Assembly: GCA_034429715.1 (NCBI GenBank)
Contig: DAOUFR010000074.1
Location: 40,706 to 104,705 of the forward strand
Direction of reading: 5' to 3'
Origin: CAIMUM01 sp034429715
GTDB taxonomy: Bacteria > Chloroflexota > Dehalococcoidia > GIF9 > UBA5629
DNA: 64,000 bases
The notes under the pieces are model-generated. The model was not told the DNA's origin. It saw only the letters and a program-made list of their open reading frames with translations, and searched no databases. Positions 9,019 through 18,015 of this stretch are shown piece by piece; position 1 is the first letter of the stretch, and each line of letters begins with the position of its first letter. The position numbers and the translations under genes were made by a program.

Positions 9019-10581
9019 ATGGCTGAGAACTTGCTGGCTATCGATGTAGGAACACAGAGCGTACGTGTATTGCTGTTCGATCCCAGGGGGAAGCTGATCG
9101 CCAAACACCGGGTGCCCTACGAACCTTATTACTCCGATGCGCCGGGATTGGCCGAGCAGAGGCCGCAGCTCTGGTGGGAATCTATGGTGAAGGCCTGCCA
9201 GGGCCTGTGGCAGAATCCTGAGGTCAAGAAAGACAGTATAGCCGCTGTGGCGCTCACCACACAGCGTGCGACCATGATAAATGTCGATGAGAATGGCGAG
9301 CCTCTCAGACCGGCCATCCACTGGCTTGACCAGCGCCGTACCATCGGGCAACCGCCGGTGGGGGGCTTCTGGGGTGCGGCCTTTGCCGTAGCCGGAGCCA
9401 GTGAGACCGTGGCTTACCTGCAGGCCGAGGCGGAGGCCAATTGGATACGCACGCACCAGCCCGAGATCTGGAAGAAGACGTATAAATACCTTTTCGTCTC
9501 AGGCTACCTGACCTATCTGCTGACCGGAAGATATGTCGATTCGGTGGGCTGCCAGGTAGGCTATATTCCTTTCGACTACAAGAGCCAGAACTGGGAGGCC
9601 AAACATGGCTGGAAATGGCAGGCTATCTCTATGGATCCCAGGATATTGCCCGACCTTATACCGCAGGGCAAAGTGCTGGGCGAGATAACGGTCAAAGCGT
9701 CGGAGGCTACGGGAATACCGGCGCGGTTACCTTTAATCGCCGCCGCCGCTGATAAGGCATGTGAGGTATTGGGCTCGGGCGCACTTGAACCGAACGTGGC
9801 CTGCCTCAGCTACGGAACAACTGCCACCATCAATACTACCCATGATAAGTACATTGAAGTTATACCTCTCATACCTCCTTACCCGGCTGCTGTGCCCAGG
9901 CTATATAATTTCGAGATACAGATTTTCCGCGGCTACTGGATGGTGAGCTGGTTCAAGCAGGAGTTCGGCCTGCGGGAGCAGCGTATATCAGATGAAAAGG
10001 GTGTGGAGCCGGAGGCCCTGTTCGACGATCTGGTCAAAGCGGTCCCTCCCGGGTCACAGGGGCTTGTTCTGCAGCCCTACTGGTCTCCCGGACTGCGGTT
10101 TCCCGGCCCTGAAGCCCGCGGCGCCATAATCGGCTTCGGCGATTCACACACCCGCGCCCACATATATCGCGCCATACTGGAGGGTTTGGCCTATGCGCTG
10201 AGAGAAGGCAAAGAGAAAACCGAGAAACGCAGCGGTGTGAAGATCACCGACCTGCGTATCGCAGGCGGCGGAAGCCAGAGCAATGCCGCTATGCAGCTTA
10301 CTGCGGATATCTTCGGCCTGCCTACCGCCAGGCCACACGTGTATGAGGCATCGGGTCTGGGGGCTGCCATGGATGCTGCGGTGGGGGTGAATATCCACAA
10401 GGATTTTAAATCGGCAGTGGGCGAGATGACTCATCTGGGTGATTGTTTCGAGCCCAACGAGGACACACATGCTGTCTATGAAAGGCTTTATCGCGATGTC
10501 TATCTCAAGATGTATAACAGGCTTAAGCCTCTCTACCAGGAGATAAAAGATATCACCGGCAGGGCCAGCGCAGGGGGTTGA
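9019..10581 (+). CDS. FGGY-family carbohydrate kinase
   Basis: A 520-residue sugar or polyol kinase. The start is placed at the ATG at 9019, eight codons inside a longer TTG-initiated frame, because GGGGAGG lies just before it and the family begins with a short lead into the phosphate-binding strand. Motifs: AIDVGTQSVRVLLFD (ATP phosphate 1), ALTTQRATM, HWLDQRR, a Gly-rich LSYGTTATINTT segment and the C-terminal ATP-binding AGGGSQSNAAMQLTADI. The family phosphorylates glycerol, xylulose, gluconate and similar compounds; the specificity cannot be assigned here. Its place after glpD and the AGPS-like gene makes a glycerol-like or C3-C5 polyol substrate attractive. It ends 47 bases from the converging MFS gene. 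Confidence 0.9.
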   Translation: MAENLLAIDVGTQSVRVLLFDPRGKLIAKHRVPYEPYYSDAPGLAEQRPQLWWESMVKACQGLWQNPEVKKDSIAAVALTTQRATMINVDENGEPLRPAIHWLDQRRTIGQPPVGGFWGAAFAVAGASETVAYLQAEAEANWIRTHQPEIWKKTYKYLFVSGYLTYLLTGRYVDSVGCQVGYIPFDYKSQNWEAKHGWKWQAISMDPRILPDLIPQGKVLGEITVKASEATGIPARLPLIAAAADKACEVLGSGALEPNVACLSYGTTATINTTHDKYIEVIPLIPPYPAAVPRLYNFEIQIFRGYWMVSWFKQEFGLREQRISDEKGVEPEALFDDLVKAVPPGSQGLVLQPYWSPGLRFPGPEARGAIIGFGDSHTRAHIYRAILEGLAYALREGKEKTEKRSGVKITDLRIAGGGSQSNAAMQLTADIFGLPTARPHVYEASGLGAAMDAAVGVNIHKDFKSAVGEMTHLGDCFEPNEDTHAVYERLYRDVYLKMYNRLKPLYQEIKDITGRASAGG

Positions 10582-10628
10582 CGGATACTACGGCTTGCGA
10601 GGTACTGAAAGGGGAGATACTCGCAGCT

Positions 10629-11864
10629 TCATAGTTTGATAGTAGCAGGCCTGACGATAAACACGAGGGCGGTGGCTACGGCCAATCCCGCAGCTGCAGC
10701 CAAATACGAAATCTGATAGGTGCCTGTGGCGTCGTAAATATTGCCCGCTACCCAGGGGCCGATACCGAATCCGATGCCGTCCGAGACCATAAGGGCGCTG
10801 AACACAGATCCCAGCGCCTTGCCCCCAAAGACCTTGCGTGTAATGCGTACCATCTGGGTGACGAATCCACTGTAAGTGATGCCGTAGATAGCGGCGAATA
10901 TGTAGAAGGACCAGGATTCGTGGCAGAGGGCTATAAAGGCTATATTCAGACCCAGCAACACTGTGCAGAATACCATGATCGGCTTAATACCGATTCTATC
11001 GGAAAGGACGCCGGAAACCAGTCTGCCGGCGATACCGAAGACGCCGATCAGCGTGATTAACACGGCAGCCCGCACCGGGTCTATACCTGAATCTACCGCA
11101 TAAGGCACAAGGTGAAGCATAACCAGCCCCAGGCTGGAGAGAAAGAGCAGAAACATGGTGAAGAGCATCCAGAACTGGCCTGTGCGGATGGCTTGAGAGA
11201 CTGTTAATCCTATATCAAGGTCTGAATAAACAGCATTCTGCGTCGAGGAGGATTCAGCGCTGTTCACAGAGCCGGTTGCCCGGATATTGCGTGGAGGGCT
11301 TCGCATCAGTAAAGTGGCCGGTATGCAAAAGATAGCCGTGGCTATACCGGCCTGCAGCAACGCCGGCCGCCAGCCAGTTGTATTGATGAGGTAACTCATA
11401 AGCAGCGGGATAGTGGCTGTTCCGAGGCTGATGCCGAGTGTGGCAACACCGACAGCCAGGCCCTGCTTTCTGGTAAACCAAAGGGATACCAGCGCAACAG
11501 GGATGGCGAAGGATGCGCTGATACTCAGTCCCACCAGCAGACCTGTGAATACGTACAGTTGCCATAGCTCCTGTATCTGCGAGCTCAGTATCAAGCCCAG
11601 GCTGAGGAAGCCGGCCGAGGCGGCCAGCACCCATTTATAGCCGAAACGATCGGCAAGTATGCCTGTGAAAGGTAGGGTGGTGGCGTATGCGATACCTGCA
11701 ACCAGCATGACAGCCGAGGCCAGCCCGCGCGACCAGCCGAATTCGTTCACTATGGGCAGGAAGAAAACGCCGTAGCTGAAATTCACCCCGCATGTAATGA
11801 AGGTGATAATAAAGGCGGAGGCAACCACCACCCATCCATATTGCAGGCTTTTATTATCTGTCAT
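10629..11864 (-). CDS. MFS transporter, monocarboxylate/oxalate-formate antiporter-like
   Basis: A 411-residue, 12-helix major facilitator protein. The opening GWVVVASAFIITFITCG, the loop-2 motif GILADRFGYKWVL and the second-half GVLSDRIGIKPIM loop are typical of the monocarboxylate/OFA branch, which moves small organic acids. The start is placed at the ATG at 11864; an in-frame upstream ATG at 11921 would add 19 unrelated residues and overlap the acetyltransferase gene by 68 bases. With the chosen start, the two genes overlap by 11 bases, suggesting translational coupling. A central cytoplasmic loop of about 30 polar residues separates the two six-helix halves. The substrate is not predictable. 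Confidence 0.85.
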   Translation of the reverse strand: MTDNKSLQYGWVVVASAFIITFITCGVNFSYGVFFLPIVNEFGWSRGLASAVMLVAGIAYATTLPFTGILADRFGYKWVLAASAGFLSLGLILSSQIQELWQLYVFTGLLVGLSISASFAIPVALVSLWFTRKQGLAVGVATLGISLGTATIPLLMSYLINTTGWRPALLQAGIATAIFCIPATLLMRSPPRNIRATGSVNSAESSSTQNAVYSDLDIGLTVSQAIRTGQFWMLFTMFLLFLSSLGLVMLHLVPYAVDSGIDPVRAAVLITLIGVFGIAGRLVSGVLSDRIGIKPIMVFCTVLLGLNIAFIALCHESWSFYIFAAIYGITYSGFVTQMVRITRKVFGGKALGSVFSALMVSDGIGFGIGPWVAGNIYDATGTYQISYLAAAAGLAVATALVFIVRPATIKL

Positions 11865-12339
11865 ACGCCGTCCGACTGATATTTTTAATGAAGACGACGC
11901 GGTCTCTGCCTGGCCCTGCATAGTCTTTGATGGTTGGAACTCCTGTTGGATCCATTTCTCCGGTGGGCATCATGCCTATGTTTCTGTGAAAGTTGATGGA
12001 AAGCGTATTGACAGGACTGGTGATGGCCTTCAGCCGCAGGCAACCGTGTTCCAAGGCATATTGTTCGAAATGATGATGCAGCTTCTTGCCCAGGCCCTGT
12101 CTGCGATAACCCTGGCGCACTGCTATCAGTTGAACATAACCTACCGGTTCCGTTTGTGATAAGAAGCCGAAAAGGTAAGCGATGACTTTACTTCCTATCT
12201 TTATAACAAAGGCTGAATTGCCGAACTCGTAAATCAGTATAGGATGGTGCAGGATAACTGTACGATCATGATCCCAGAACTGGCCGAAATCGGTCAGTAT
12301 CTGATCGAAATCTACTTTGGAGCAAATTGTTATTTCCAT
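11854..12339 (-). CDS. GNAT-family N-acetyltransferase
   Basis: A 161-residue acetyl-CoA-dependent acyltransferase. The acetyl-CoA pyrophosphate loop is visible as RQGYRRQGLGKKLHHHFEQYA (about 85-105), preceded by the strand VGYVQLIAV. The C-terminal part contains SINFHRNIGMMPTG, the usual beta5-alpha4 region of GNAT proteins. Length fits a single domain. Substrates range from amino acids and antibiotics to protein N-termini and cannot be decided. It is the first gene of a two-gene operon with the MFS transporter. Confidence 0.85.
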   Translation of the reverse strand: MEITICSKVDFDQILTDFGQFWDHDRTVILHHPILIYEFGNSAFVIKIGSKVIAYLFGFLSQTEPVGYVQLIAVRQGYRRQGLGKKLHHHFEQYALEHGCLRLKAITSPVNTLSINFHRNIGMMPTGEMDPTGVPTIKDYAGPGRDRVVFIKNISRTAYDR

Positions 12340-12431
12340 GAAGAGAGTGCGGAAAAGTTAATTTTGTGACAAAGTATACCTGATAGCTGAAACGAATAGT
12401 AATTCGCATCGACTGGCATCAGGTCGTAGGT

Positions 12432-12450
12432 TTAGGCTAGCATAGCCTAA
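12432..12450 (-). terminator. Hairpin overlapping the stop codon of the diguanylate cyclase gene
   Basis: TTAGGCTA (12432-12439) and TAGCCTAA (12443-12450) form a perfect 8-bp stem with a 3-base loop. The stem includes the TAG stop of the upstream reverse-strand gene. There is no clear T-run, so termination strength is uncertain. Confidence 0.45.
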
Positions 12451-14912
12451 GAGTCTTCTTCCGGCTTATACCGAGGGCGGCCTTCGCTGGGGCCGTGGCG
12501 TTTGATGTTATACATGGCGGCATCGGACTTGCGCATGAGAGCCTCCATATCTTCACCGTCATCGGGGTAGATAGCAAGTCCCATGCTGGCCGACATATTC
12601 AAACGGCTGCCCTGTATAGCGAACGGCTCCTTGAAGGCAAGCGCTATCTTGTCGATGATTTTGTTGGCATCCTCTATCATATGCATCTCCGGCATGAGCA
12701 ACAGGAATTCGTCGCCTCCCATGCGGGCCACCGTATCACTGGAACGGACGCTTTCCTTAAGTCTTATGGCTATGGCTTTGAGCAGATCATCACCGGCCTG
12801 GTGCCCCAGAGTGTCATTGACCGATTTAAAGCGGTCCAGGTCGACCGCGATAATAGCCAGCCTGTGCTTATTGCGGTGGGCCTGTGCCAGCGCCATCGTA
12901 AAGCGGTCGTTGAGCAATATCCGGTTAGGCAGTCCGGTCAGGAAATCGTGCGTGGCCATCTCAGATAGCCGCTGTTCGAACATTTTCCTCTCGGTTATAT
13001 CGCGGGCGATTCCCTGGATGGCATATGGTTTGCCCTCACGCCTGATGAGCGAGGACTGAGCCTCAATATATACCTGGCTGCCGTCCTTGCGGCGCAGCTT
13101 GAACTCCATCATCTCCTTGTACAGCCCCGGCACACCGGCCTTATTTAACATCACCAGTACTTCGGGCAGGTCCTCAGGATCAAAAAGTGAAGCTACGTTC
13201 AGAGTATTGATCTCCTCTTTACTGTATCCGATGAGTTCCAGGGTAGCGCGGTTGGCATCTAAAAATGTGCCTTCGAAATCGAGTATATAGACGAGTTCGA
13301 GCGAGCTGTCGAACAGTGCCCGATAGCGTTCCTCGCTCCGTTTTAAAGCCTGCTCGGCCTGTATGCGCTCCGATATGTCTATACCCATACCGATAAGGTA
13401 TGGCTTGTTTCCGATATCTACACGGGCGCCGGTCAGCAGGTATCTCATTTTTTTACCGTCTTTAGCTACCAGCAGGGTTTCTACCGATGCATAGCCCTGC
13501 GAAAAAACAGTGGCTATCTTCGATGCCACCCTATCCCGTTCTTCCTCGGCTATAGTGTACAGAGCATTCATATTATGCAGTTCCGCGCTCGAATAGCCGG
13601 TCACCTTTTCCTCGTTTTTATTCCATCTTATGAGTCTCCCGTTTTCGTCCAATGCGTAAAAGATCCCGGGCATACTGTCCAGGACTGAATCCGAGAAGTT
13701 TTTCTCCTCCAGCAGGGCCTCTTCAAGTTGTTTTCGTTCGCTGATATCGCGCGAGATGCTGCGGAAGCCAGTCGGCTGGCCCGTCTCATCCCTGCGCAGG
13801 TCGATAGAGCTTTCTGCGTAAGAAATCTTCCCGTCGCGGCGCAGTATCTTGTGCGAGAAGGCTTTATTGGGTAGACCGGTCCTGAATACCTGGTTAAAGG
13901 CCAGGAACATATTCTTGATTTCATCCGGTGGGACGATGAAACTATAATTTTTTCCCAGCAGCTCTTCCTTGGAGTAAAGGAGGTTTGCACAAACAGAGTC
14001 GTTGACGAATGTAAAATTGCCTGCCAGGTCTACCTCATAATATGAGTCATACATTTGCTCGAGAATTGTGCGGTGCAATTCCTCAGAGCGCAAAAGAGCT
14101 GTCTGCAGCCGCTTGCTCTCTGTGACATCGCGGCTGACGCAGATAAAACCCCTGAGTTTACCTCCGTTTTCCCTGATAGGCGAAACTGTTGATTCGACTA
14201 TCATCAAGATGCCGTCTTTTCTTTTCACTCTATGAGCGAATCCGGCGATGGGTTTACCGGACTTAAAAACCTGGTTAAAGGCACGATATACTGTCTCCTG
14301 ATCCTCCTCAGGGATAATAATGCGGAAGTTTTCCCCTTCCAGTTCGTTGAGCTTGTAATGAAGGCCCCGGCACATGGAGTTATTGGTAAAACCGAAATTC
14401 CCGGCCAGGTCTACTTCGAAACAGGCGTCATGCATTTGAGATAGTATGGCGCTGTGTAATTGTTCTGATACTGCCAGTGCTTCCTCAAGCATTTTGCGCT
14501 GTTGGATATCCATGAAGCTGCCCAGAGTGGCGCGCCGTCCTTTGTAATCAATCGCAGATACCGTCTCCATCACCCACATTATATTGCCGTGCTTTTTCAG
14601 GAAACGATATTCAAATGGATTTTGCTTGCGACGCTGCTTCAGCATACTGATGGCCGCCTTGCGTACCATCTCGCGGTCATCGGGGTGGACGAGTTTGAGA
14701 GATTCCTGCCCAAGCAGCTCTTTAATAGAATAGCCTGTCAGGGTTTCGAAGAAGGGGCTGAGGTAGACGAATTTACCGTCCTGGACTATGTATATGCCGG
14801 CGCTGGTGCTCTGGAGCAGGGCCTGACCCAGAGCGGCCTGGTCAGCCTGGCTGGCAGTAATTTTCCCGCTGCTCACACATTTCTTTTGGATCGGTTTACG
14901 CGGGTTTGCCAT
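12447..14912 (-). CDS. Five-PAS GGDEF protein, predicted diguanylate cyclase
   Basis: An 821-residue soluble protein. Five PAS domains (about 28-140, 147-272, 273-397, 398-517 and 520-640), each ending in a PAC-type DI.ERK segment, precede a GGDEF domain (about 645-812). The catalytic GGDEF is intact at 732-736 and an RxxD inhibitory site (Arg723-Ser-Ser-Asp726) lies five residues before it, so the enzyme should make c-di-GMP from two GTP with product feedback. No EAL domain. PAS 2 and PAS 3 are close copies (both have EVDLAGNF and a GF..H.ILRRDG-like block), pointing to internal duplication. It opposes the two HD-GYP proteins in the window. A promoter with an extended -10 lies about 110 bases upstream. 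Confidence 0.93.
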   Translation of the reverse strand: MANPRKPIQKKCVSSGKITASQADQAALGQALLQSTSAGIYIVQDGKFVYLSPFFETLTGYSIKELLGQESLKLVHPDDREMVRKAAISMLKQRRKQNPFEYRFLKKHGNIMWVMETVSAIDYKGRRATLGSFMDIQQRKMLEEALAVSEQLHSAILSQMHDACFEVDLAGNFGFTNNSMCRGLHYKLNELEGENFRIIIPEEDQETVYRAFNQVFKSGKPIAGFAHRVKRKDGILMIVESTVSPIRENGGKLRGFICVSRDVTESKRLQTALLRSEELHRTILEQMYDSYYEVDLAGNFTFVNDSVCANLLYSKEELLGKNYSFIVPPDEIKNMFLAFNQVFRTGLPNKAFSHKILRRDGKISYAESSIDLRRDETGQPTGFRSISRDISERKQLEEALLEEKNFSDSVLDSMPGIFYALDENGRLIRWNKNEEKVTGYSSAELHNMNALYTIAEEERDRVASKIATVFSQGYASVETLLVAKDGKKMRYLLTGARVDIGNKPYLIGMGIDISERIQAEQALKRSEERYRALFDSSLELVYILDFEGTFLDANRATLELIGYSKEEINTLNVASLFDPEDLPEVLVMLNKAGVPGLYKEMMEFKLRRKDGSQVYIEAQSSLIRREGKPYAIQGIARDITERKMFEQRLSEMATHDFLTGLPNRILLNDRFTMALAQAHRNKHRLAIIAVDLDRFKSVNDTLGHQAGDDLLKAIAIRLKESVRSSDTVARMGGDEFLLLMPEMHMIEDANKIIDKIALAFKEPFAIQGSRLNMSASMGLAIYPDDGEDMEALMRKSDAAMYNIKRHGPSEGRPRYKPEEDS

Positions 14913-15024
14913 GTATCGCCTCTATAACTACCTCATACCTAAACTTCAACCTGCATCACGGAGCGCCATAAATCGAAGTGAGTAATCAGCTGTTTACACA
15001 CACAGGCTGAGAAATAACCTTTTG

Positions 15025-15054
15025 ATTATAACATATTGAGCCGTACTGTTTGAA
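15025..15054 (-). promoter_or_regulatory. Predicted extended -10 promoter for the diguanylate cyclase gene
   Basis: On the reverse strand TTCAAA (15049-15054), an 18-base spacer and TATAAT (15025-15030), with TG one base before the -10. The leader to the start at 14912 is roughly 105 bases and contains no other gene. Confidence 0.6.
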
Positions 15055-15082
15055 CACGTAGTTAAAATTACTCAGGCAGCAG

Positions 15083-16270
15083 CTAATCATAATAACCGGC
15101 CTGGATCTCGCCGACGGTCTTGAAAAGGATCCTCAGGTTATCTTCGGGCATGGTGTACTGTATCTCATGTGTGGTTCCCAGTATATGGCGGTTTTTAGCC
15201 CTGCCGATGCGGTAGTTTGCCAGTATATCCTGTTTATACTCTTCCGGCGTCATGGCCTCTCCCCTCTGTATATCGATGCCGGTGATGAAACACAGCTTAT
15301 CTCCGTATTTGTCCACAGCCAGCTTGAAGTCGTTGCCGGCGGCCGGCTGAAATGATTGCAGCATGTCGATACCCATTTCCACGTAGTATTCGAGGAACGG
15401 CATCTGGTAACCGCAGGAATGCAAGCATACCAGGGCGCCATCCTCATGGGCGGCGTCAACTTGTTTTTTTAGCCTGGGGTACATGAATTCTTTCCACATT
15501 TTCATCGAAATAAGAGGGCGGTTGTTATAGCCGTAATCATCGTAGATAAATACAACGTCCGCCCCTGCTCTTATGCTCCTGCGGGCGATCTCAATCTCGT
15601 GGTCGATGAACCTGTCCATGAACGACTTGATCTCATCCGGGTATTCCACCAGCCAGATCATATATTTTTCCAGGCCTATCATCTGATTGCTGGTCCAATC
15701 ATGTGGACCCCAGGCTTCTGCGGCAATGCTGTGGTGAGGGTACTGCTTCCTGTATCGCCGGAACGTGTTGTATAGACTATTTTTTGTGGCATCGGGAAAA
15801 GCGAAATTCTTGAGGTCATCGAGATTCTTAATGGGGGGATCAATCATATCGGGATAGATTCCTCCGCCTATCTTGCGGCCTATACCGTAGATATCAACGA
15901 TGTCGATATGGCCCTTTTTATAGCTCCATTTGCTGTAATCAGGTGTTGCATAGGAGGCAAGGATCATGTCCGCTCCCAGATTAATGCCATAGGCATTGGC
16001 GAAATTATAGCTATGAATATCCCAGAGCAGTGGCAAGAATCTCCAAACCTCAGCGGCCCGCATATATCCGCCCTTTTTCAGCCTGTTCCAGAGGAATTTT
16101 GCTATCAGGTCCCTGTTCCAGTGACCGGATGGCCGGTATTCGGCCATTAACCTGCAGCCTGTGTGCGCTTCGATCCAATAAAACACGGGCACCTGATCGG
16201 AGGGCAGTCCCCTTGCCGCCGCGTGAATCCTCTCTTTGGGCGTCATCGCGCCTTTACTTCGACTTTTCAT
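15083..16270 (-). CDS. Uroporphyrinogen-decarboxylase-family corrinoid methyltransferase
   Basis: A 395-residue TIM-barrel protein of the URO-D superfamily. It is not a haem enzyme in this setting: the gene follows a cobalamin-binding protein gene in the same operon, the arrangement of MtaA/CmuA-type methylcobamide methyltransferases. The central block VCLHSCGYQMPFLEYY (near 280-295) contains the His-x-Cys pair that binds zinc in MtaA-like enzymes, and a further Cys lies in LCFITGIDIQRG. Known members move a methyl group between a corrinoid protein and a thiol, or from an O-methyl donor. Which acceptor is used here (coenzyme M, folate or other) cannot be read. The ATG at 16270 is 33 bases after the corrinoid protein stop. 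Confidence 0.82.
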   Translation of the reverse strand: MKSRSKGAMTPKERIHAAARGLPSDQVPVFYWIEAHTGCRLMAEYRPSGHWNRDLIAKFLWNRLKKGGYMRAAEVWRFLPLLWDIHSYNFANAYGINLGADMILASYATPDYSKWSYKKGHIDIVDIYGIGRKIGGGIYPDMIDPPIKNLDDLKNFAFPDATKNSLYNTFRRYRKQYPHHSIAAEAWGPHDWTSNQMIGLEKYMIWLVEYPDEIKSFMDRFIDHEIEIARRSIRAGADVVFIYDDYGYNNRPLISMKMWKEFMYPRLKKQVDAAHEDGALVCLHSCGYQMPFLEYYVEMGIDMLQSFQPAAGNDFKLAVDKYGDKLCFITGIDIQRGEAMTPEEYKQDILANYRIGRAKNRHILGTTHEIQYTMPEDNLRILFKTVGEIQAGYYD

Positions 16271-16303
16271 GGTCTGCCTCCTGTGGTTGGATCGACAGCC
16301 CGT

Positions 16304-16936
16304 CTAATTCTTATGGGCGACAATAGCGCGCGCGTAATCTCGGCCGGCGATACAGTCCGGGCCGTAAAAATCCGCTCCTATCTTTTTGGCGTAATCATCG
16401 TTGAGAGGGGCACCCCCTACCATGATTTTTACACCCGCGTGTAATCCCTCCCTGTCCATGGCTTCAATAACGTCCTTCATCATGTACATTGTAGTAGAGA
16501 GCAGGGCCGACATGCCCATAACGTGGGGTTGATGCTTTTTAACAGCCTCAACGAACTGCTGTGTTGAAACATCCGAGCCGAGGTCCACCACTTCGAAACC
16601 GGCGCCTTCTAACGCCATGACAAGCAGGTTCTTACCTATGTCATGCAGGTCACCTTTGACTGTACCAACGACAGCTTTACCGCTTTTTGTAACTATCCCG
16701 GTAGTTGAGCGCTGCTTGATAATCTCTACACTTCTCTGCATGGCCTTGGCGGATACCAGCAGCTCAGGCAGGAAATATTCACCGTCTTGAAAGAGCTTGC
16801 CGACCACATCCATAGCGGGAATCAGCGCTTTTTCCATCAGCACTTCGGCCGATCCACCTTCATCCAGTAACTTCGCAACCCTGGCTGCGGCCCTGTCGGC
16901 CTTGCCGTCAATCACAAGCTGTTTTAATTCTTCCAT
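16304..16936 (-). CDS. Corrinoid (cobalamin-binding) methyltransferase protein, MtbC/MttC-like
   Basis: A 210-residue two-domain carrier. Residues 1-85 form the helical cap (LIPAMDVVGKLFQDGEYFLPELL) and 88-210 the Rossmann-like B12 domain. The cobalt-ligating motif DLHDIG is at Asp96 to Gly101, with His98 as lower ligand, followed by the typical LGSDVSTQQFVEAV and GGAPLNDDYAKKIGADFYG segments. Family members carry a methyl group on cobalamin between a substrate-specific methyltransferase and an acceptor enzyme. GGAGG lies 7 bases before the ATG. It is the promoter-proximal gene and the UroD-family partner follows. No reductive activase or substrate-specific MtaB/MtbB gene is visible nearby. 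Confidence 0.92.
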   Translation of the reverse strand: MEELKQLVIDGKADRAAARVAKLLDEGGSAEVLMEKALIPAMDVVGKLFQDGEYFLPELLVSAKAMQRSVEIIKQRSTTGIVTKSGKAVVGTVKGDLHDIGKNLLVMALEGAGFEVVDLGSDVSTQQFVEAVKKHQPHVMGMSALLSTTMYMMKDVIEAMDREGLHAGVKIMVGGAPLNDDYAKKIGADFYGPDCIAGRDYARAIVAHKN

Positions 16937-17005
16937 GCGCTATCCTCCAATTTGTTGACGGCAGGCGGTTGCGCCCCGGCCGCATATCGTAGTCATACGA
17001 GTCAC

Positions 17006-17034
17006 ATTCTACAAATAAGAGGCGGCGGTTTCAA
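17006..17034 (-). promoter_or_regulatory. Predicted promoter of the corrinoid methyltransferase operon
   Basis: On the reverse strand TTGAAA (17029-17034), a 17-base spacer and TAGAAT (17006-17011), five of six matches in each box. The start codon is at 16936. Confidence 0.65.
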
Positions 17035-17077
17035 GCCGTCCATTGCATCTGCGATGTTAAACAGCATGATAAACGGT

Positions 17078-17106
17078 TTGACGGGCCGTGTCTGCAGTAG
17101 TTTAAT
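17078..17106 (+). promoter_or_regulatory. Predicted promoter of the DUF4239 gene
   Basis: TTGACG (17078-17083), a 17-base spacer and TTTAAT (17101-17106). The predicted transcript starts about 20 bases before the start codon at 17135. Confidence 0.6.
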
Positions 17107-17134
17107 AGGAGGCAAATAAACGAACGAGGTAAAC

Positions 17135-17923
17135 ATGCCCTTTCAACAATGGATACTGCTGAATGTTTCGACCTGGGTAATAGCCCTTGTGATGGTTTCT
17201 GTAGCCGTGGGTATCGCCGTAGGAAGCGTGTTGCTGGTGCGCCGACTGGTAGACATAAGCAGGTTTAAAGAACATCACGATATCGCCGGGCCTATTTTCA
17301 GCACCGTGGGGGTAATCTATGCTGTCATACTGGCGTTTGTGCTGGTGATAGTCTGGCAGGACTTCGACCAGGCGCAGAACGACGCCATACAGGAAGCCAA
17401 CTACTTTATCGATATTTCCCGTGATGTTATGGGATTGCCGGAGCCGTTCAGGAGCAAATTCCTTGAGGCAAATATCAAGTATATTGATGCAGTGGTTCAA
17501 TACGAATTGCCGTTGATGCGGGGAGGTGGGACGAGCATGGAGGCGCAGGCCGCCGCCCAAGACGTCTGGGAACTGCTTGTCACATTTGAACCTAAAACAA
17601 ATAGCGAACAGATTTTTTTCAGTAAGATATTGGAGAAGATGAACAGCGCCGTTGAGATGAGGAGACAGCGCCTTCAGGATGCCAGGACGGGTCTTCATCC
17701 ATCGCTGTGGTTTGTTCTTCTTTTGGGTGGAATCATCACGGTGGTTTTCACCGTTTTCTTCGGATCTGAGAACCTTTCGGCGCAGCTTATCATGACCACG
17801 CTATTGGCTATGCTGATAGCTCTCGTACTATTCACTATCCTGATAATGGATTTCCCCTATAGCGGGGACCTGAGTATCTCTGTAACTTCCTTTCAGCAGG
17901 CGCTGGAATACTTAAAGCACTGA
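17135..17923 (+). CDS. DUF4239 (bestrophin-like) membrane protein
   Basis: A 262-residue membrane protein with four predicted helices: about 9-36, 55-78, 188-210 and 216-240. The second helix carries FSTVGVIYAVILAFVLVIVWQ and leads into a polar helical domain containing DFDQAQNDAIQEANYFIDI, the pattern of DUF4239 proteins. A remote relation to bestrophin-type anion channels has been proposed for this family; function is not established. The ATG follows CGAGGTAAAC. It stands alone between divergent methyltransferase genes and the 2-oxoacid oxidoreductase operon. Confidence 0.75.
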   Translation: MPFQQWILLNVSTWVIALVMVSVAVGIAVGSVLLVRRLVDISRFKEHHDIAGPIFSTVGVIYAVILAFVLVIVWQDFDQAQNDAIQEANYFIDISRDVMGLPEPFRSKFLEANIKYIDAVVQYELPLMRGGGTSMEAQAAAQDVWELLVTFEPKTNSEQIFFSKILEKMNSAVEMRRQRLQDARTGLHPSLWFVLLLGGIITVVFTVFFGSENLSAQLIMTTLLAMLIALVLFTILIMDFPYSGDLSISVTSFQQALEYLKH

Positions 17924-17974
17924 TGACTGCGGGCAACAATCAGTGATCAGTAGCATGCTGTGAAATGTATCTAC

Positions 17975-18003
17975 TTGCTATTCAATCGACCGGTGCATAA
18001 AAT
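17975..18003 (+). promoter_or_regulatory. Predicted promoter of the kor operon
   Basis: TTGCTA (17975-17980), a 17-base spacer and TAAAAT (17998-18003). The start codon of korD is at 18054. Confidence 0.5.
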
Positions 18004-18015
18004 TAATGGTACGGG

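Noticed and set aside
10582..10628. Terminator between FGGY kinase and MFS genes
   Set aside because: TGCGAG and CTCGCA can pair but the remaining stem is mismatched and no T-run follows.
15083..16270. Haem-pathway uroporphyrinogen decarboxylase (hemE)
   Set aside because: No haem genes nearby, a zinc-type HxC motif is present, and it is in an operon with a corrinoid protein.
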